Assembly: GCA_019358855.1 (NCBI GenBank)
Contig: JAHHII010000011.1
Span: 1 to 64,000 of the forward strand
DNA from: Timaviella obliquedivisa GSE-PSE-MK23-08B
GTDB lineage: Bacteria; Cyanobacteriota; Cyanobacteriia; Elainellales; Elainellaceae
DNA length: 64,000 nucleotides
Reading direction: 5' to 3'
Below are positions 35,265-44,026 of the stretch, one piece after another. The notes under the pieces are model-generated. The model saw only the letters and a list, made by a program, of their open reading frames with translations. It ran no database searches and was not told the DNA's origin. A program made the position numbers and the translations under genes. How positions within the stretch are numbered: position 1 is the first letter of the stretch; every line of letters begins with the position of its first letter.

Positions 35265-35643
35265 GGGGCTGTCACGGTTTCGACGTTTTGGCGAACGTTA
35301 TTTCGCGATGCAGGTCGAGAGCGGGCTAACTCTCGAAAATCAATGGCTCAAAACACGTACATGCGAACAACATAGTACCCTTTGCTCGTAAAGCAGCTGC
35401 GGTTGCCTAAAAACCTCTTATAGGTTCGAGCGTCTACGATCCGACTCCGTTAAGACTGTAGACCAACCCCAACGGATGCTCAAGTTTGGTTCCTTTAGTT
35501 GCAAACTTGCTAAGACTCAACTAGAGAATCCCACGTCTGGGACAATAGACGGTTCCCGCCTTGAGGATTAGATAGGCTAAACCTGTGAATGATCGGAGTA
35601 TTAATACCCAGGGCGGACACGGGTTCGACTCCCGTCAGCTCCA
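35265..35643 (+). ncRNA. ssrA: transfer-messenger RNA (tmRNA)
   Basis: The 5' end GGGGCTG pairs with CAGCTCC at 35636-35642, leaving discriminator A at 35643; CCA is not encoded. The T arm is gggttcgactccc. The tag frame starts at GCG 35363 and reads ANNIVPFARKAAAVA to TAA 35408-35410, a cyanobacterial-type tag. Length 379 nt, one-piece form. tmRNA frees stalled ribosomes and marks the product for Clp proteases. smpB is not in the window. Confidence 0.95.
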
Positions 35644-35655
35644 TTAATTTAAAGC

Positions 35656-35685
35656 AAGGTGCGTTAGTAACGCACCTTATTTTTT
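35656..35685 (+). terminator. rho-independent terminator of tmRNA
   Basis: aaggtgcgtt and aacgcacctt with loop agt, followed by attttttg. The stem is almost identical to that at 46243-46262. Confidence 0.88.
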
Positions 35686-35737
35686 GACTATTTCTTCCTT
35701 TTTGTTGATCTTACAAAATCATTGCTCTAGAAAAGCC

Positions 35738-36133
35738 ATGGAAACTGTTGCTCTCCGCTTCACCCCCCAACAAGACCTCAAGGTGGAATTAGAGGCGTTT
35801 GTAGAAAAGCATAGTGTGGAAGCCGCTTGCATTGTGACCTGTGTGGGCAGCCTTACTCAAGCCACTCTGCGGCTGGCAAATCAACCAGAGGGCAAGGTAT
35901 ACGAGAACAGGTTCGAGATTGTTTCGCTAGTAGGAACTTTATCTCGGCATGGCTGCCACTGCCATATGGCGATCGCCGATTCCACTGGATATACGATCGG
36001 GGGTCATCTTCTCAAAGGCTGCCTTATCTTCACTACTGCCGAACTCATTATTGGCATTTTGCCCCACCTCAAATTCATCCGCGAGTTGGATAGGGCAACC
36101 GGATACCCAGAGTTGAAGATTGAGAAACTTTAG
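35738..36133 (+). CDS. PPC/DUF296-domain protein
   Basis: A 131-residue PPC (plants and prokaryotes conserved) domain protein. From ATG 35738 it reads METVALRFTPQQDLKVELEA, then ACIVTCVGSLTQATLRLAN, and the family signature GTLSRHGCHCHMAIADSTG with GGHLLKGC, where His residues may bind metal. A frame extending to 35684 would overlap the tmRNA terminator and is rejected. Bacterial PPC proteins are trimeric, of unknown function; the AT-hook seen in plant versions is absent. Confidence 0.85.
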   Translation: METVALRFTPQQDLKVELEAFVEKHSVEAACIVTCVGSLTQATLRLANQPEGKVYENRFEIVSLVGTLSRHGCHCHMAIADSTGYTIGGHLLKGCLIFTTAELIIGILPHLKFIRELDRATGYPELKIEKL

Positions 36134-36913
36134 GTCTTTAACTCTTTAATAATATTCACTGTCCCCCAGTACTTTGCTCATGAAAAAGGTGAGCATAGGG
36201 TCAATGATATTTTGCTGAAATCCTACTTTTATGCAGAGTAAAGCTTTTATGCGGAGTAAAGTTTGCTTGTTAAGAGAGCGATCGCATTGATGAACTGTCA
36301 AAGCGCATCAGTCACAAGAGGTAATTTTTCTTAGTTGATAAAAGTTGATCCACAGAGATAATAGTGAACTAGGAGAGTAACAAAAATTTTCTAACCGTTT
36401 AACAGCCAGGATTACAGCTTTACTTAAAGTCTACCTTCACAAAATCTTCACATCTTACCTTTAGTGTAGTTCGAGTTGGCGATTAACCGTAGCTATCTAT
36501 ACTTCGCCTATCTTCAATGGAGGTTCAGTGATGCTTACCAGGTCAAGCTCTGCTCATTAGGCTTACGGCATCAGGAAATCTTTTGGATACAACATTTCCA
36601 GATCGCGAAAGTCAAGTTCATCGAAATTTGCTCTTTTGACAACAGACCTTTTAGTCTATCGGCAGCATTTCGCTAGATGCTGTGTGCCTACTGTAAACTA
36701 CCTGTCTAATCGTCATTCATCTGTAGACTACCGATCGAGATTACCGTCAATTCTTCGTCGATTGTGCAGTAGCTTGCTGCTTCACTGAACCACTCACTCG
36801 AACAAAGTCTTACCAGTTTACGAGAGCTTTTTAGGGATTTCATCTCTCTAGAAAATTCAGGTCTATTGGTTTACACAAGACACGAAATTAAACCCAACAT
36901 TAGGAGTTTCAAT
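36134..36913. other. long intergenic region
   Basis: 780 bases without a convincing gene; the open frame at 36476-36676 has no family, no ribosome site and a TTG start. A tandem duplication lies at 36226-36261. Two cttcaca copies 11 bases apart (36435-36441 and 36446-36452) resemble the direct-repeat sites of OmpR-type regulators and might serve the gene at 36914 or the response regulator downstream; weak. Confidence 0.4.
36226..36261 (+). repeat. 18-bp tandem duplication
   Basis: cttttatgcagagtaaag at 36226-36243 is followed directly by the same sequence with one change at 36244-36261. Confidence 0.9.
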
Positions 36914-38041
36914 ATGGTCATGCGCGATCGCTCGAATCTACTCAAAAATATTTTAGTCATGGGCGCTGCGGGTGCCAGCTTTTTAGTTAGCCTCCCAGTC
37001 CTATCACAAACTTCTGGCGAATCTACTACTTCTGAAGAAATTGTGATGTCAGCAGAGGGAATGAAAATTTTGTGCGAAGTTACCCCTCTTAATTCGCGTT
37101 GCCCAGGTGGAGAGCAACTTGATGCAGTACCATCCATTTCAGAGCCTCGAGAAGCAGCAACTCCTCCATCTTCATTAGAACCCCAGACGATAGAACCTCA
37201 AACAACTCCTAGCACCTCTCCCGAGTTTTCAACACCTGGTGAGACAACTCCACCCAGCATTGAGCCTTCCGCCCCAGAGCCTAGCGACAGCATGAGTCCT
37301 AGTGACAAGCCTTCAGGCAGTATGGAATATCCAGGCACCACTCCAGGCTCAGCCTCGCCTACTCCTCCAACCCCAAAGCCCCAAAGCTTAACAGCACCTG
37401 ACACAAACCCGGTTGAAACGACTGCCCCTAGCATGTCTCCTGGTTATCCCTCTAGCAAAGTTGACACAGCGACCAAGGGAGAGGCAGACGGACTCAGAAC
37501 CGAGGCTCCTGCATCTGCTCAAACTCCTGTGGCACCGAGCGCAACTCCTCCTTCCAATCCTTCCAGTACCCCTAGCCTCTCGCCTACCTCGCCTCAGGCT
37601 CCTAGCATTACTCCCGCTTCGCCCCAGAACCCTGGTGCAGCGCCTACAACAGAAACGCCGGCAACGGCTGTCAGTACGGCGGAATTGCAAAAGTTTGCTC
37701 AAGTCATTCCGCAGTTGCAAGAGATACAGAAGTCGGCGCAACAGCAAGTTAGCGAAGCCATTGAAGAAGCGGGACTGTCAGAGGATCGGTTTAGAGAACT
37801 GTACAACGTCCAGCAATCTCCTACTGCAACTCAGACCAGCACCCCCGCAACTCCTCAAGAGCAACAGGCAGTTCAGCAGGTTGTTTCACAACTTGAGGAT
37901 ATCAAGAGCGAAACTCAAACTCGCAGAGTGCAAGCAGTCGAGTCTCAAGGCTTAGAACTAAATCGGTTCAATGAAATCTTGACTGCCGTGCGTCAAGACT
38001 CCGATTTGCAGCAACAGTTGCAGCAGATACTGAGCAACTAG
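36914..38041 (+). CDS. exported Pro/Ser/Thr-rich DUF4168 protein
   Basis: A 375-residue protein from ATG 36914, with AGGAG at 36902-36906; the longer frame to 36866 is less likely. A signal peptide (LLKNILVMGAAGASFLVSLP) is followed by about 200 residues rich in Pro, Ser, Thr and Glu, likely an extended linker. The C-terminal 130 residues (AELQKFAQVIPQLQEIQKSA, ESQGLELNRFNEILTAVRQD) form the DUF4168 helical domain found in periplasmic cyanobacterial proteins. Function unknown; cell-envelope location likely. The two-component genes follow after 160 bases. Confidence 0.75.
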   Translation: MVMRDRSNLLKNILVMGAAGASFLVSLPVLSQTSGESTTSEEIVMSAEGMKILCEVTPLNSRCPGGEQLDAVPSISEPREAATPPSSLEPQTIEPQTTPSTSPEFSTPGETTPPSIEPSAPEPSDSMSPSDKPSGSMEYPGTTPGSASPTPPTPKPQSLTAPDTNPVETTAPSMSPGYPSSKVDTATKGEADGLRTEAPASAQTPVAPSATPPSNPSSTPSLSPTSPQAPSITPASPQNPGAAPTTETPATAVSTAELQKFAQVIPQLQEIQKSAQQQVSEAIEEAGLSEDRFRELYNVQQSPTATQTSTPATPQEQQAVQQVVSQLEDIKSETQTRRVQAVESQGLELNRFNEILTAVRQDSDLQQQLQQILSN

Positions 38042-38202
38042 GGTCTTAAGGTTCTAGGGTAGTTTTATTCAGGGGAGAGTAATTTCTGGCAGATGTGTCA
38101 AAAAGATCTCTCCCCTAATTGATTATTTTTACGTAAATTAAATACTCTTTCCAGTATCGTAGGATGAGCATCTGCCGTGGCTCATTGTGAAGGAGTAAAG
38201 CC

Positions 38203-38892
38203 ATGAAAATTCTACTCGTTGAAGATGATGAACGCATTGCAGACGCGCTGGCAGAAGACCTAACTGATCAGAATTATGTGATTGATGTGGCATACGCAGG
38301 AAGTAGCGCTTGGGAACTGGTAGAAGCTTACACCTACGACCTGATTTTGCTAGATGTGATGCTGCCAGATATTGATGGCGTTAGCCTTTGCCGTAAGATT
38401 CGATCGCACAATTGCACCATCCCAATTTTAATGCTGACTGCTAGGGATACCGTGGGCGATCGCGTCTTAGGGCTAGATGCCGGAGCGGATGATTACTTGA
38501 TCAAACCTTTTGATTTAACCGAGTTACTAGCGCGGATTCGTTCATTGCTGCGGCGTAGCGGTGGAGCAGCATTACCCACTATTTATGAGTTAGGTGAATT
38601 ACGACTTGACCCTAGCAGTTGCGAAGTCTCCTATGGTAAAAAATTCCTAGCCTTAACGCCTAAAGAATATGGGCTGTTGGAATTATTTCTCCGCAACGGA
38701 CGACGAGTTTTTAGCAGTAGTCAAATCTTAGAGCGGTTGTGGTCACTAGAAGAGCCACCAACCGAAGAAACAGTACGAACTCACATCAAAGGCTTGCGGC
38801 ACAAGCTCAAAGCAGCAGGTGCGCCGACTGATTTGATTGAAACGGTGCATGGTCTGGGCTATCGGTTGAAGGGGCTGGGGGTTGAAGCTTGA
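38203..38892 (+). CDS. OmpR-family response regulator
   Basis: A 229-residue regulator. The receiver domain has acidic EDDE near residue 8, the phospho-acceptor Asp in LILLDVMLPD near residue 51, and Lys in YLIKPF. The winged-helix DNA-binding domain covers about 130-225 (LTPKEYGLLELFLRNG, VRTHIKGLRHKLK). An AGGAG-like site precedes ATG 38203. The stop overlaps the kinase start, so the two are coupled. The stimulus is unknown. Confidence 0.93.
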   Translation: MKILLVEDDERIADALAEDLTDQNYVIDVAYAGSSAWELVEAYTYDLILLDVMLPDIDGVSLCRKIRSHNCTIPILMLTARDTVGDRVLGLDAGADDYLIKPFDLTELLARIRSLLRRSGGAALPTIYELGELRLDPSSCEVSYGKKFLALTPKEYGLLELFLRNGRRVFSSSQILERLWSLEEPPTEETVRTHIKGLRHKLKAAGAPTDLIETVHGLGYRLKGLGVEA

Positions 38893-40166
38893 TTCGAGAC
38901 TTTGGTTGGCGGCTCCTGTTGGCTTATTTAACGGTTATGGCGGTTATTTTTGGAGCATCAGCGGCAGCAGTTTATCTCTTTTTTGTCCATAGCCTTTACC
39001 AACAGGTCGATAATCGGTTGTTAACGCTAGCACAGTCGGCGGCTCCTAGTCTGACAACCGTTAAGTTAGAGGGCGGCGAGCATTTGGACAATCGAGCAGA
39101 AATTCCTTGGCAGGATTTATTTCGGCGGAATCGTCAGAGTTTGAGTTGGTTCAATGAACAAGGCAAGGAGCTTGCTAAACAAGGATCAATTCAGGTTAAT
39201 TTGCCGCTGCGAGTTGGAATTTTAACGTTACCACGCGATCGCATTCGCACGTTCACAATTCCGGTCTACTCCCGTCAATTAGAGCAGCCCGATTTAAAGT
39301 TAGAAGGCTATATTCGTGCCAGTGAATCAATGTCTGAAATTGAGGATGTCATCAATTGGTTGCGCTGGGGTTTTGGCGTGGGCGGCGCAGTTGCACTAGC
39401 GTTAACCGGAGTGGGTGGCGTTTGGTTAGTTAACGAGTCACTAAAGCCGACCCGCCAAAGCTTTGAGCAGTTAAAACAGTTTACTGCCGATGCTTCCCAT
39501 GAGTTACGCAGCCCCCTAACTGCTATTAAAACTTCAATTGATGTAATTTTGAAGCATCCTGAACGCATTCATCCTAAAGATGCTAGAAAGTTATCGGCGA
39601 TCGCCAGTGCTACAAATCAAATGATTCGGTTAGTGGAAGATCTATTGTTACTAGCGCGATCGACTGCCGTTAATCCGGCATTGTCATCAGTTGAGCTAAA
39701 GCCTATCTTACTCGATAAAGTTTTGCACGATTTAATTGCCCTATTGGAGCCTCAAGCCCACTCTCGTAAAATTGCGCTCAAATCAAGTTTGGCTGCTGGA
39801 CTAACAGTTTTAGGCGATACATCAAAGCTAAATCGGCTGTTTTCTAACCTGTTAGAAAATGCTTTGCAGTACACTCCCCAGGGCGGTACAGTCGCGTTAA
39901 CTTTGGGACGGGTCAATCGATTTGTAGTTGTCAACATTGAAGATACCGGAATCGGAATTGCGCCGGAGCGTTTGAAGCTAGTGTTTCAACGATTTTGGCG
40001 GGCAGACCGGGCACGGTCTTACCGTTTGGGTGGACAAGGGCTAGGACTATCGATCGCCCAGGCGATCGCTCAGCAGCATGACGGCGAGATTACAGTCAGC
40101 AGCAAAGAAGGTGTAGGGAGTTGTTTTCGGGTGCGCTTACCTTTAGTGCTGCCTTTAGTGGAGTAG
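38889..40166 (+). CDS. membrane sensor histidine kinase
   Basis: A 425-residue kinase starting at TTG 38889, overlapping the regulator stop by four bases. Two spans (residues about 8-32 and 157-180) enclose a periplasmic sensor of about 120 residues with no known fold. The catalytic part has the phospho-His in ASHELRSPLTAIKT, N box NLLENALQYT, DTGIGIAPE, and GQGLGLSIAQAI. There is no PAS or GAF domain. It should phosphorylate the partner regulator. Confidence 0.93.
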   Translation: MIRDFGWRLLLAYLTVMAVIFGASAAAVYLFFVHSLYQQVDNRLLTLAQSAAPSLTTVKLEGGEHLDNRAEIPWQDLFRRNRQSLSWFNEQGKELAKQGSIQVNLPLRVGILTLPRDRIRTFTIPVYSRQLEQPDLKLEGYIRASESMSEIEDVINWLRWGFGVGGAVALALTGVGGVWLVNESLKPTRQSFEQLKQFTADASHELRSPLTAIKTSIDVILKHPERIHPKDARKLSAIASATNQMIRLVEDLLLLARSTAVNPALSSVELKPILLDKVLHDLIALLEPQAHSRKIALKSSLAAGLTVLGDTSKLNRLFSNLLENALQYTPQGGTVALTLGRVNRFVVVNIEDTGIGIAPERLKLVFQRFWRADRARSYRLGGQGLGLSIAQAIAQQHDGEITVSSKEGVGSCFRVRLPLVLPLVE

Positions 40167-40169
40167 CCC

Positions 40170-40838
40170 CTACAGGAATGAACGACCGACTATGAATGCA
40201 ATACAGTCAGCTAAGAGAACAATCCCCACGACTAGCAGCAATACCCGCAGAATTTTAGGAGACCACTTTGTAATAACTTGATTAACCCGCTTCAAAAGTT
40301 CAGTACTCCTACTTTGGAATGCAATGTAAATGCCAACCAGACCAATTAGCGGCATCACAAAAACTAAGTTATAAATGACTAGAAATCCTGCAAGATCTAA
40401 CAAGCTGAGCTTGGCATGAGCAACTCGATCGATCGCAGCCAGATAAGGAAATGCCGTAGGAGCTTCTAAAAATGTGACGCTCATGCCCAGCAAAAAAGTA
40501 TAAATCGGCTGGAGTGAACGAGGCTTGTTTGAAACTGACTGATTAAAGTCAGAGGATGAATTCAGGGTACAACCTAGATAAAGAAATGTGATACCGAGAG
40601 TGAATTGAATAGCATACCCCCACTCACCATAATTCATGAACACCGAATTAATTAATTTGGAAAGCCCCAATGTTGCTAACAAACCCACTGCCCAGTACGT
40701 TAAAAAGATGCCAGCAATGAAGGCGATCGATCGAGCCACAGGTTTAGGAGTTGTTAACAAATAAATCTGAAAGGCGGTTGCGGTTGGATTGAAACTATCG
40801 ATCGCGGCGATCGCGACAAGGTAACTTAAAAGCGTCAT
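40170..40838 (-). CDS. GAP-family multi-span membrane protein
   Basis: A 222-residue protein with about six spans (SYLVAIAAIDSFNPTATAFQ, IAGIFLTYWAVGLLATLGL, LGMSVTFLEAPTAFPYLAAI, PLIGLVGIYIAFQS). This resembles the GAP/Sap family of lipid- or small-molecule exporters related to LysE and DsbD-type folds. No thioredoxin-type cysteine pair is present. It is 35 bases after the DUF5367-like gene on the same strand, probably one operon controlled by the divergent TetR regulator. Substrate unknown. Confidence 0.7.
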   Translation of the reverse strand: MTLLSYLVAIAAIDSFNPTATAFQIYLLTTPKPVARSIAFIAGIFLTYWAVGLLATLGLSKLINSVFMNYGEWGYAIQFTLGITFLYLGCTLNSSSDFNQSVSNKPRSLQPIYTFLLGMSVTFLEAPTAFPYLAAIDRVAHAKLSLLDLAGFLVIYNLVFVMPLIGLVGIYIAFQSRSTELLKRVNQVITKWSPKILRVLLLVVGIVLLADCIAFIVGRSFL

Positions 40839-40873
40839 TCTAAGAACTCCTCATGCTGGCATCTCATGTACTG

Positions 40874-41326
40874 CTATAAAGACTGTGGTTTACTGTTGCG
40901 GCTAGTCACTAAGCCTGTCACCAGCACGATCGCGTATCCCCACAGGAGCCATGCGCCAAAAGCACCATTGGCAGTCGACAGAATGTTTGGAAAAGCCTGC
41001 CTAAACAAATAAGTCGTTACAACATCCAGCAGCATTCCTGGAATTGCCAAATACATAGCAGCCTCTGGGCGTTGATGTGGTGGCACCTTCTGCCATTGAA
41101 AAATGACATAAACTAACAGTGGCAGACACGTCAGAGAGAACAAGAAACTACTGATCATGCTCAGATTACTAGCGGGAACAAAAAGGGTATGTCCCCATAG
41201 CCGCAATACCACTGTTGCTATCAACCAAATGAGAAAACTCATACCGAAAAAGAACCTGTAGGAGATTCGCTTGTCAAAAAGTTGTCCGTCCGACTTGGCT
41301 TCGAGAAGTTGAGAATTCTGTTGCAT
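40874..41326 (-). CDS. DUF5367-like four-span membrane protein
   Basis: A 150-residue membrane protein with four likely spans (FFFGMSFLIWLIATVVLRLW, LFSLTCLPLLVYVIFQW, YLAIPGMLLDVVTTYLF, GAWLLWGYAIVLVTGLVTS). ATG 41326 has AGAGAAG five bases before it; ATG 41341 has none. It fits the DUF5367 family of unknown function, often beside TetR genes. It leads the two-gene unit with the GAP-family protein. Confidence 0.65.
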   Translation of the reverse strand: MQQNSQLLEAKSDGQLFDKRISYRFFFGMSFLIWLIATVVLRLWGHTLFVPASNLSMISSFLFSLTCLPLLVYVIFQWQKVPPHQRPEAAMYLAIPGMLLDVVTTYLFRQAFPNILSTANGAFGAWLLWGYAIVLVTGLVTSRNSKPQSL

Positions 41327-41359
41327 GGTCGCTTCTCTCATAAGAGTAAAGTAAACTAG

Positions 41360-41410
41360 AAACGCGAGAATTTTCTCACATTTTCAAGATATGAGGCTTT
41401 CCTCGCGTTT
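41360..41410. promoter_or_regulatory. candidate TetR operator region
   Basis: Between the divergent genes, aaacgcgag at 41360-41368 is inverted perfectly at 41402-41410, and GAGAA-TT-TTCTC (41366-41377) is a compact dyad. TetR proteins bind such dyads in their own divergent promoter, so this is the expected operator position. Confidence 0.5.
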
Positions 41411-41429
41411 GTCAACCTAAATCTGAGCA

Positions 41430-42071
41430 ATGGCTAAACTATCTGATCAAGATCCTCAAGAACCTCGCTGGCGGCTCCCGCAGCAAGCACGAAGCCGAAA
41501 GCGGTTTGAGCAAATTTTGGATGCGGCGGCAGAGCTATTTGCTGAAGCTGGATATGACGCTGTGACCGCCGACGATATTGCAGCACGGGCAGATACCTCT
41601 GTGGGGGGGCTGTACCGCTTCTTCCCGGATAAATTGGCAATCTTTCATGCTTTAGCCGATCGCTATTTCAACCAATTGCGGGAACTATTTGCAGATCTAC
41701 ATACGAGCGATACCACTTCGCTGCCGCTTGATGATTACATTAATCACTTAATTGATGCCTTTGATCAATTCGTTGCAGCAAACCCTGGATACCGATCTGT
41801 CTTTGCTCAGTCTCGTCTTATTTCTAAAGAAATTCTGACGATGGATACTGCTTTTAACCAAGAAATTGTACGGCAGCTAGCAGACTCTTTTGAATTCCGT
41901 AATCCTTTACTTGAAGCACGTCAACGAAACTTAATTGCAACAGTGAGTGTTGAAGCCGCAAGTGGACTTGAAATATTTTCGCTGACTGGCGATCGCCACT
42001 TTCGTCAACAAGTTTTAGGAGAAACGAAGAAATTGCTGATCATGTATTTAAGACAGTATTTTCCAGACTAA
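41430..42071 (+). CDS. TetR/AcrR-family transcriptional regulator
   Basis: A 213-residue regulator. The helix-turn-helix is at about residues 20-65 (RFEQILDAAAELFAEAGYDA, VTADDIAARADTSVGGLYRF), followed by an all-helical ligand domain. It is divergent from the DUF5367/GAP pair and most likely represses that pair in the absence of a small-molecule inducer. The inducer is unknown. Confidence 0.92.
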   Translation: MAKLSDQDPQEPRWRLPQQARSRKRFEQILDAAAELFAEAGYDAVTADDIAARADTSVGGLYRFFPDKLAIFHALADRYFNQLRELFADLHTSDTTSLPLDDYINHLIDAFDQFVAANPGYRSVFAQSRLISKEILTMDTAFNQEIVRQLADSFEFRNPLLEARQRNLIATVSVEAASGLEIFSLTGDRHFRQQVLGETKKLLIMYLRQYFPD

Positions 42072-42130
42072 GTACCCTGCTAAATTGCATTAAATGAATT
42101 GCATCAAACGAATAATGTTAATAGGATATA

Positions 42131-42160
42131 GAAAAGGGAAGCAAAAACTGCTCCCCTCTC
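42131..42160 (-). terminator. hairpin between tetR and desC
   Basis: aggg-a-agca and tgct-c-ccct arms around aaaac, one mismatch. On the minus strand it is followed by ttttc, so it may end the desC transcript. Confidence 0.5.
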
Positions 42161-42192
42161 TTTAAATCGATTAGTTCATTCCTTGACAACGT

Positions 42193-43005
42193 TTAAGGGG
42201 ATGCCTCTTTAACATGAGAAACAATTCCCAACTTCTCCAAGCCCCGAATGGTTAGCCAAGTTACATCAATCTCCCACCACTGCAACCCATGCCGAGCAGA
42301 ATGTTGAAAGGCATGATGGTTATTGTGCCAACCTTCACCGTAAGTTACTAAAGCAACCCACCAGCAATTCGTGGAGCGATCGCCCGTCTCATACGTGCGA
42401 TATCCCCATTGATGACAAGCACTGTTCACAAAACAAGTGCAGTGGAATCCAAAAAACAATCTGACGAAAGTTCCCCATACGACGAAAGACCAGCCCCCTA
42501 TCAGGTACAGCCCAACGCCTAACGCAACTTGAAGGAAGATATAGTATTTATGGCAAAACTGATAAAACGGATCAGCGGAAACATCTTGCGTATACTTCGC
42601 TAACTCCGTTCGCATCGGCACATCATGCATCAGCCAACTAATGTGGCTCCACCAAAGTCCCTGAGTCGAGTTATGCGGATCTTGCACTTGATCAGAATAA
42701 CGATGATGCATCCGATGAAACCCAACCCAACCCAGTACACCTCCTTGTCCGGCTAATGAGCCACATAAAATTAAGAAATACTCCAGCCATTTTGGAGCAC
42801 GAAAGCTACGGTGACTGACCAGCCTATGAAACCCTAACGTAATTCCTAAACCCAACGTAACCCAATGTAAAAAAACTGCTACTCCGACAGCAGCCCAGCT
42901 AAAGGTACCTGGTAAAAAAGCGAGCAGTACACCCAAGTGAAGCACAACGGTAGCGGTAATAACGTTCCAGCGAGGGCGCGGTAAATCAAGTATTTCAAGG
43001 GTCAT
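42193..43005 (-). CDS. desC: acyl-lipid fatty acid desaturase (DesC type)
   Basis: A 270-residue membrane desaturase from ATG 43005, where the family start MTLEILDLPRPRWN lies; a frame to 43086 would overlap the upstream gene further. The three His boxes HRLVSH, HRMHHR and HNNHH bind the di-iron centre. It introduces the first (delta-9) double bond into acyl lipids in the membrane, using ferredoxin. Its start overlaps the preceding gene by 11 bases, so they are translationally coupled. Cold regulation is typical, not seen here. Confidence 0.9.
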   Translation of the reverse strand: MTLEILDLPRPRWNVITATVVLHLGVLLAFLPGTFSWAAVGVAVFLHWVTLGLGITLGFHRLVSHRSFRAPKWLEYFLILCGSLAGQGGVLGWVGFHRMHHRYSDQVQDPHNSTQGLWWSHISWLMHDVPMRTELAKYTQDVSADPFYQFCHKYYIFLQVALGVGLYLIGGWSFVVWGTFVRLFFGFHCTCFVNSACHQWGYRTYETGDRSTNCWWVALVTYGEGWHNNHHAFQHSARHGLQWWEIDVTWLTIRGLEKLGIVSHVKEASP

Positions 43006-43474
43006 TAAGAGAGTTCGGTGATTCCGATAGTAAAGAACAAGGGAAGAATTCTTCCCAGCGATCGCGCACTTGCCGATAACATTCAAGCGGAGACAGATTG
43101 GAATTGCGAAACCAGTTCACTTCAACCTGTCGATCTGCATAAATCAACAGCATAACGTCTCGATAGGGATCATAACGTTCAATTGACCGAACCAGAGAAG
43201 GGATAGTGCCACTATCGACCCCAAATTCTAGCAAGCCCGACTCAACCGCATACTGAGGAATAAATTGAGTCTTGAATTTCCAAAGATGAAGGTAAGAGAC
43301 TGGCACAGGAGGCGGTTCAACTTGACACACCACCAAGCCTGTTCCCACACTCTCAAACCCAGACCAGGCATAGTAACCAATCACCGCAGCATTACTGCGA
43401 ATGAAAGCGTTTTGCCAGCACTCATTCTCTTGCCGACGATCGCCCCGAGCGCGATCGCCAAATCGATGAACCAT
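42995..43474 (-). CDS. hypothetical protein coupled to desC
   Basis: A 159-residue soluble protein with no recognised domain. From ATG 43474 (GGAAG nine bases upstream) it reads MVHRFGDRARGDRRQENECW, then RSNAAVIGYYAWSGFESVGT and RDVMLLIYADRQVEVNWFRN. The longer frame from 43522 lacks a ribosome site. It overlaps desC by 11 bases, so a shared transcript is near certain. Its role, perhaps related to lipid metabolism, is not known. A cobalamin riboswitch lies about 270 bases upstream on the same strand. Confidence 0.6.
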   Translation of the reverse strand: MVHRFGDRARGDRRQENECWQNAFIRSNAAVIGYYAWSGFESVGTGLVVCQVEPPPVPVSYLHLWKFKTQFIPQYAVESGLLEFGVDSGTIPSLVRSIERYDPYRDVMLLIYADRQVEVNWFRNSNLSPLECYRQVRDRWEEFFPCSLLSESPNSLNDP

Positions 43475-43634
43475 AATTAACTTCCATAATGAGTTGGAGA
43501 GATGGATAAAGTAGATGCGCATCCAAATCGTTTCAGAGAAGCATCTCTTCTGACTTCTCCAAGAGATGGGTCAGCGAACGATTACAGGGAGTCTCTAGCA
43601 AAAATGCCTAGAATCCACATTTAAAAACATTAGG

Positions 43635-43733
43635 TCAAATCAAGAAGTCCTCAGCGCGTCTTGATCGGCGACGACCCAATGACCAACGCGATCGCCGTCT
43701 TGCTTTATGGGGTTGCAAAATTTCAGTCTTCAT
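43635..43733 (-). other. short basic frame after the riboswitch
   Basis: ATG 43733 lies just after the riboswitch and opens 32 codons (MKTEILQPHKARRRSRWSLG, then Arg-rich) to TGA 43635. The first ten codons look ordinary and the rest looks like a shifted frame, so this may be the stub of the gene the riboswitch once controlled. Confidence 0.3.
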
Positions 43734-43744
43734 CCGTGCCTCGC

Positions 43745-43932
43745 AGATGGGTAAGAGGTACATGGATCGGCGGGCATTCTGACTTAGAGAGGCTGACTGG
43801 CGCGCTGCTTTGCAGATACCGCAAGGGTCGCCCTCTTCACAGTTGCGGGACAGCGCTGGATTTTCACCAAACTTTCCCCATTACTTCCAATAGATGCTCA
43901 CCATTGGAACCGATACTCGTACACATAATACG
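43745..43932 (-). promoter_or_regulatory. cobalamin riboswitch
   Basis: Read on the minus strand the region holds, in order, ggttccaatggtgagcatct, ggtgaaaatccagcgctg, the conserved core cccgcaactgtga, agtcagaatgcccgcc and gatccatgtac, the conserved blocks of the B12 riboswitch in correct spacing. Such elements shut off B12 synthesis or transport genes when adenosyl- or hydroxocobalamin is bound. The next minus-strand gene is the desC-linked hypothetical gene, about 270 bases away; no B12 gene follows. Edges are approximate. Confidence 0.9.
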
Positions 43933-44026
43933 ATATGATCGCCCCAACATCACAGCGAAACCAATTCTCGTGACCTTAAGTTTGATTTTTATAGATAGTT
44001 TTAGATAACTTTACAAGTTAAACTCT

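Noticed and set aside
35265-35643. tmRNA as an integration site of a genomic island
   Set aside because: No integrase and no repeat of the tmRNA 3' end was found downstream; the relics lie upstream and are simple insertions.
36476-36676. 66-codon frame in the long spacer
   Set aside because: TTG start, no ribosome site, no recognisable sequence.
43661-44008. 115-codon plus-strand frame
   Set aside because: It is antisense to the cobalamin riboswitch, whose conserved blocks explain the sequence.
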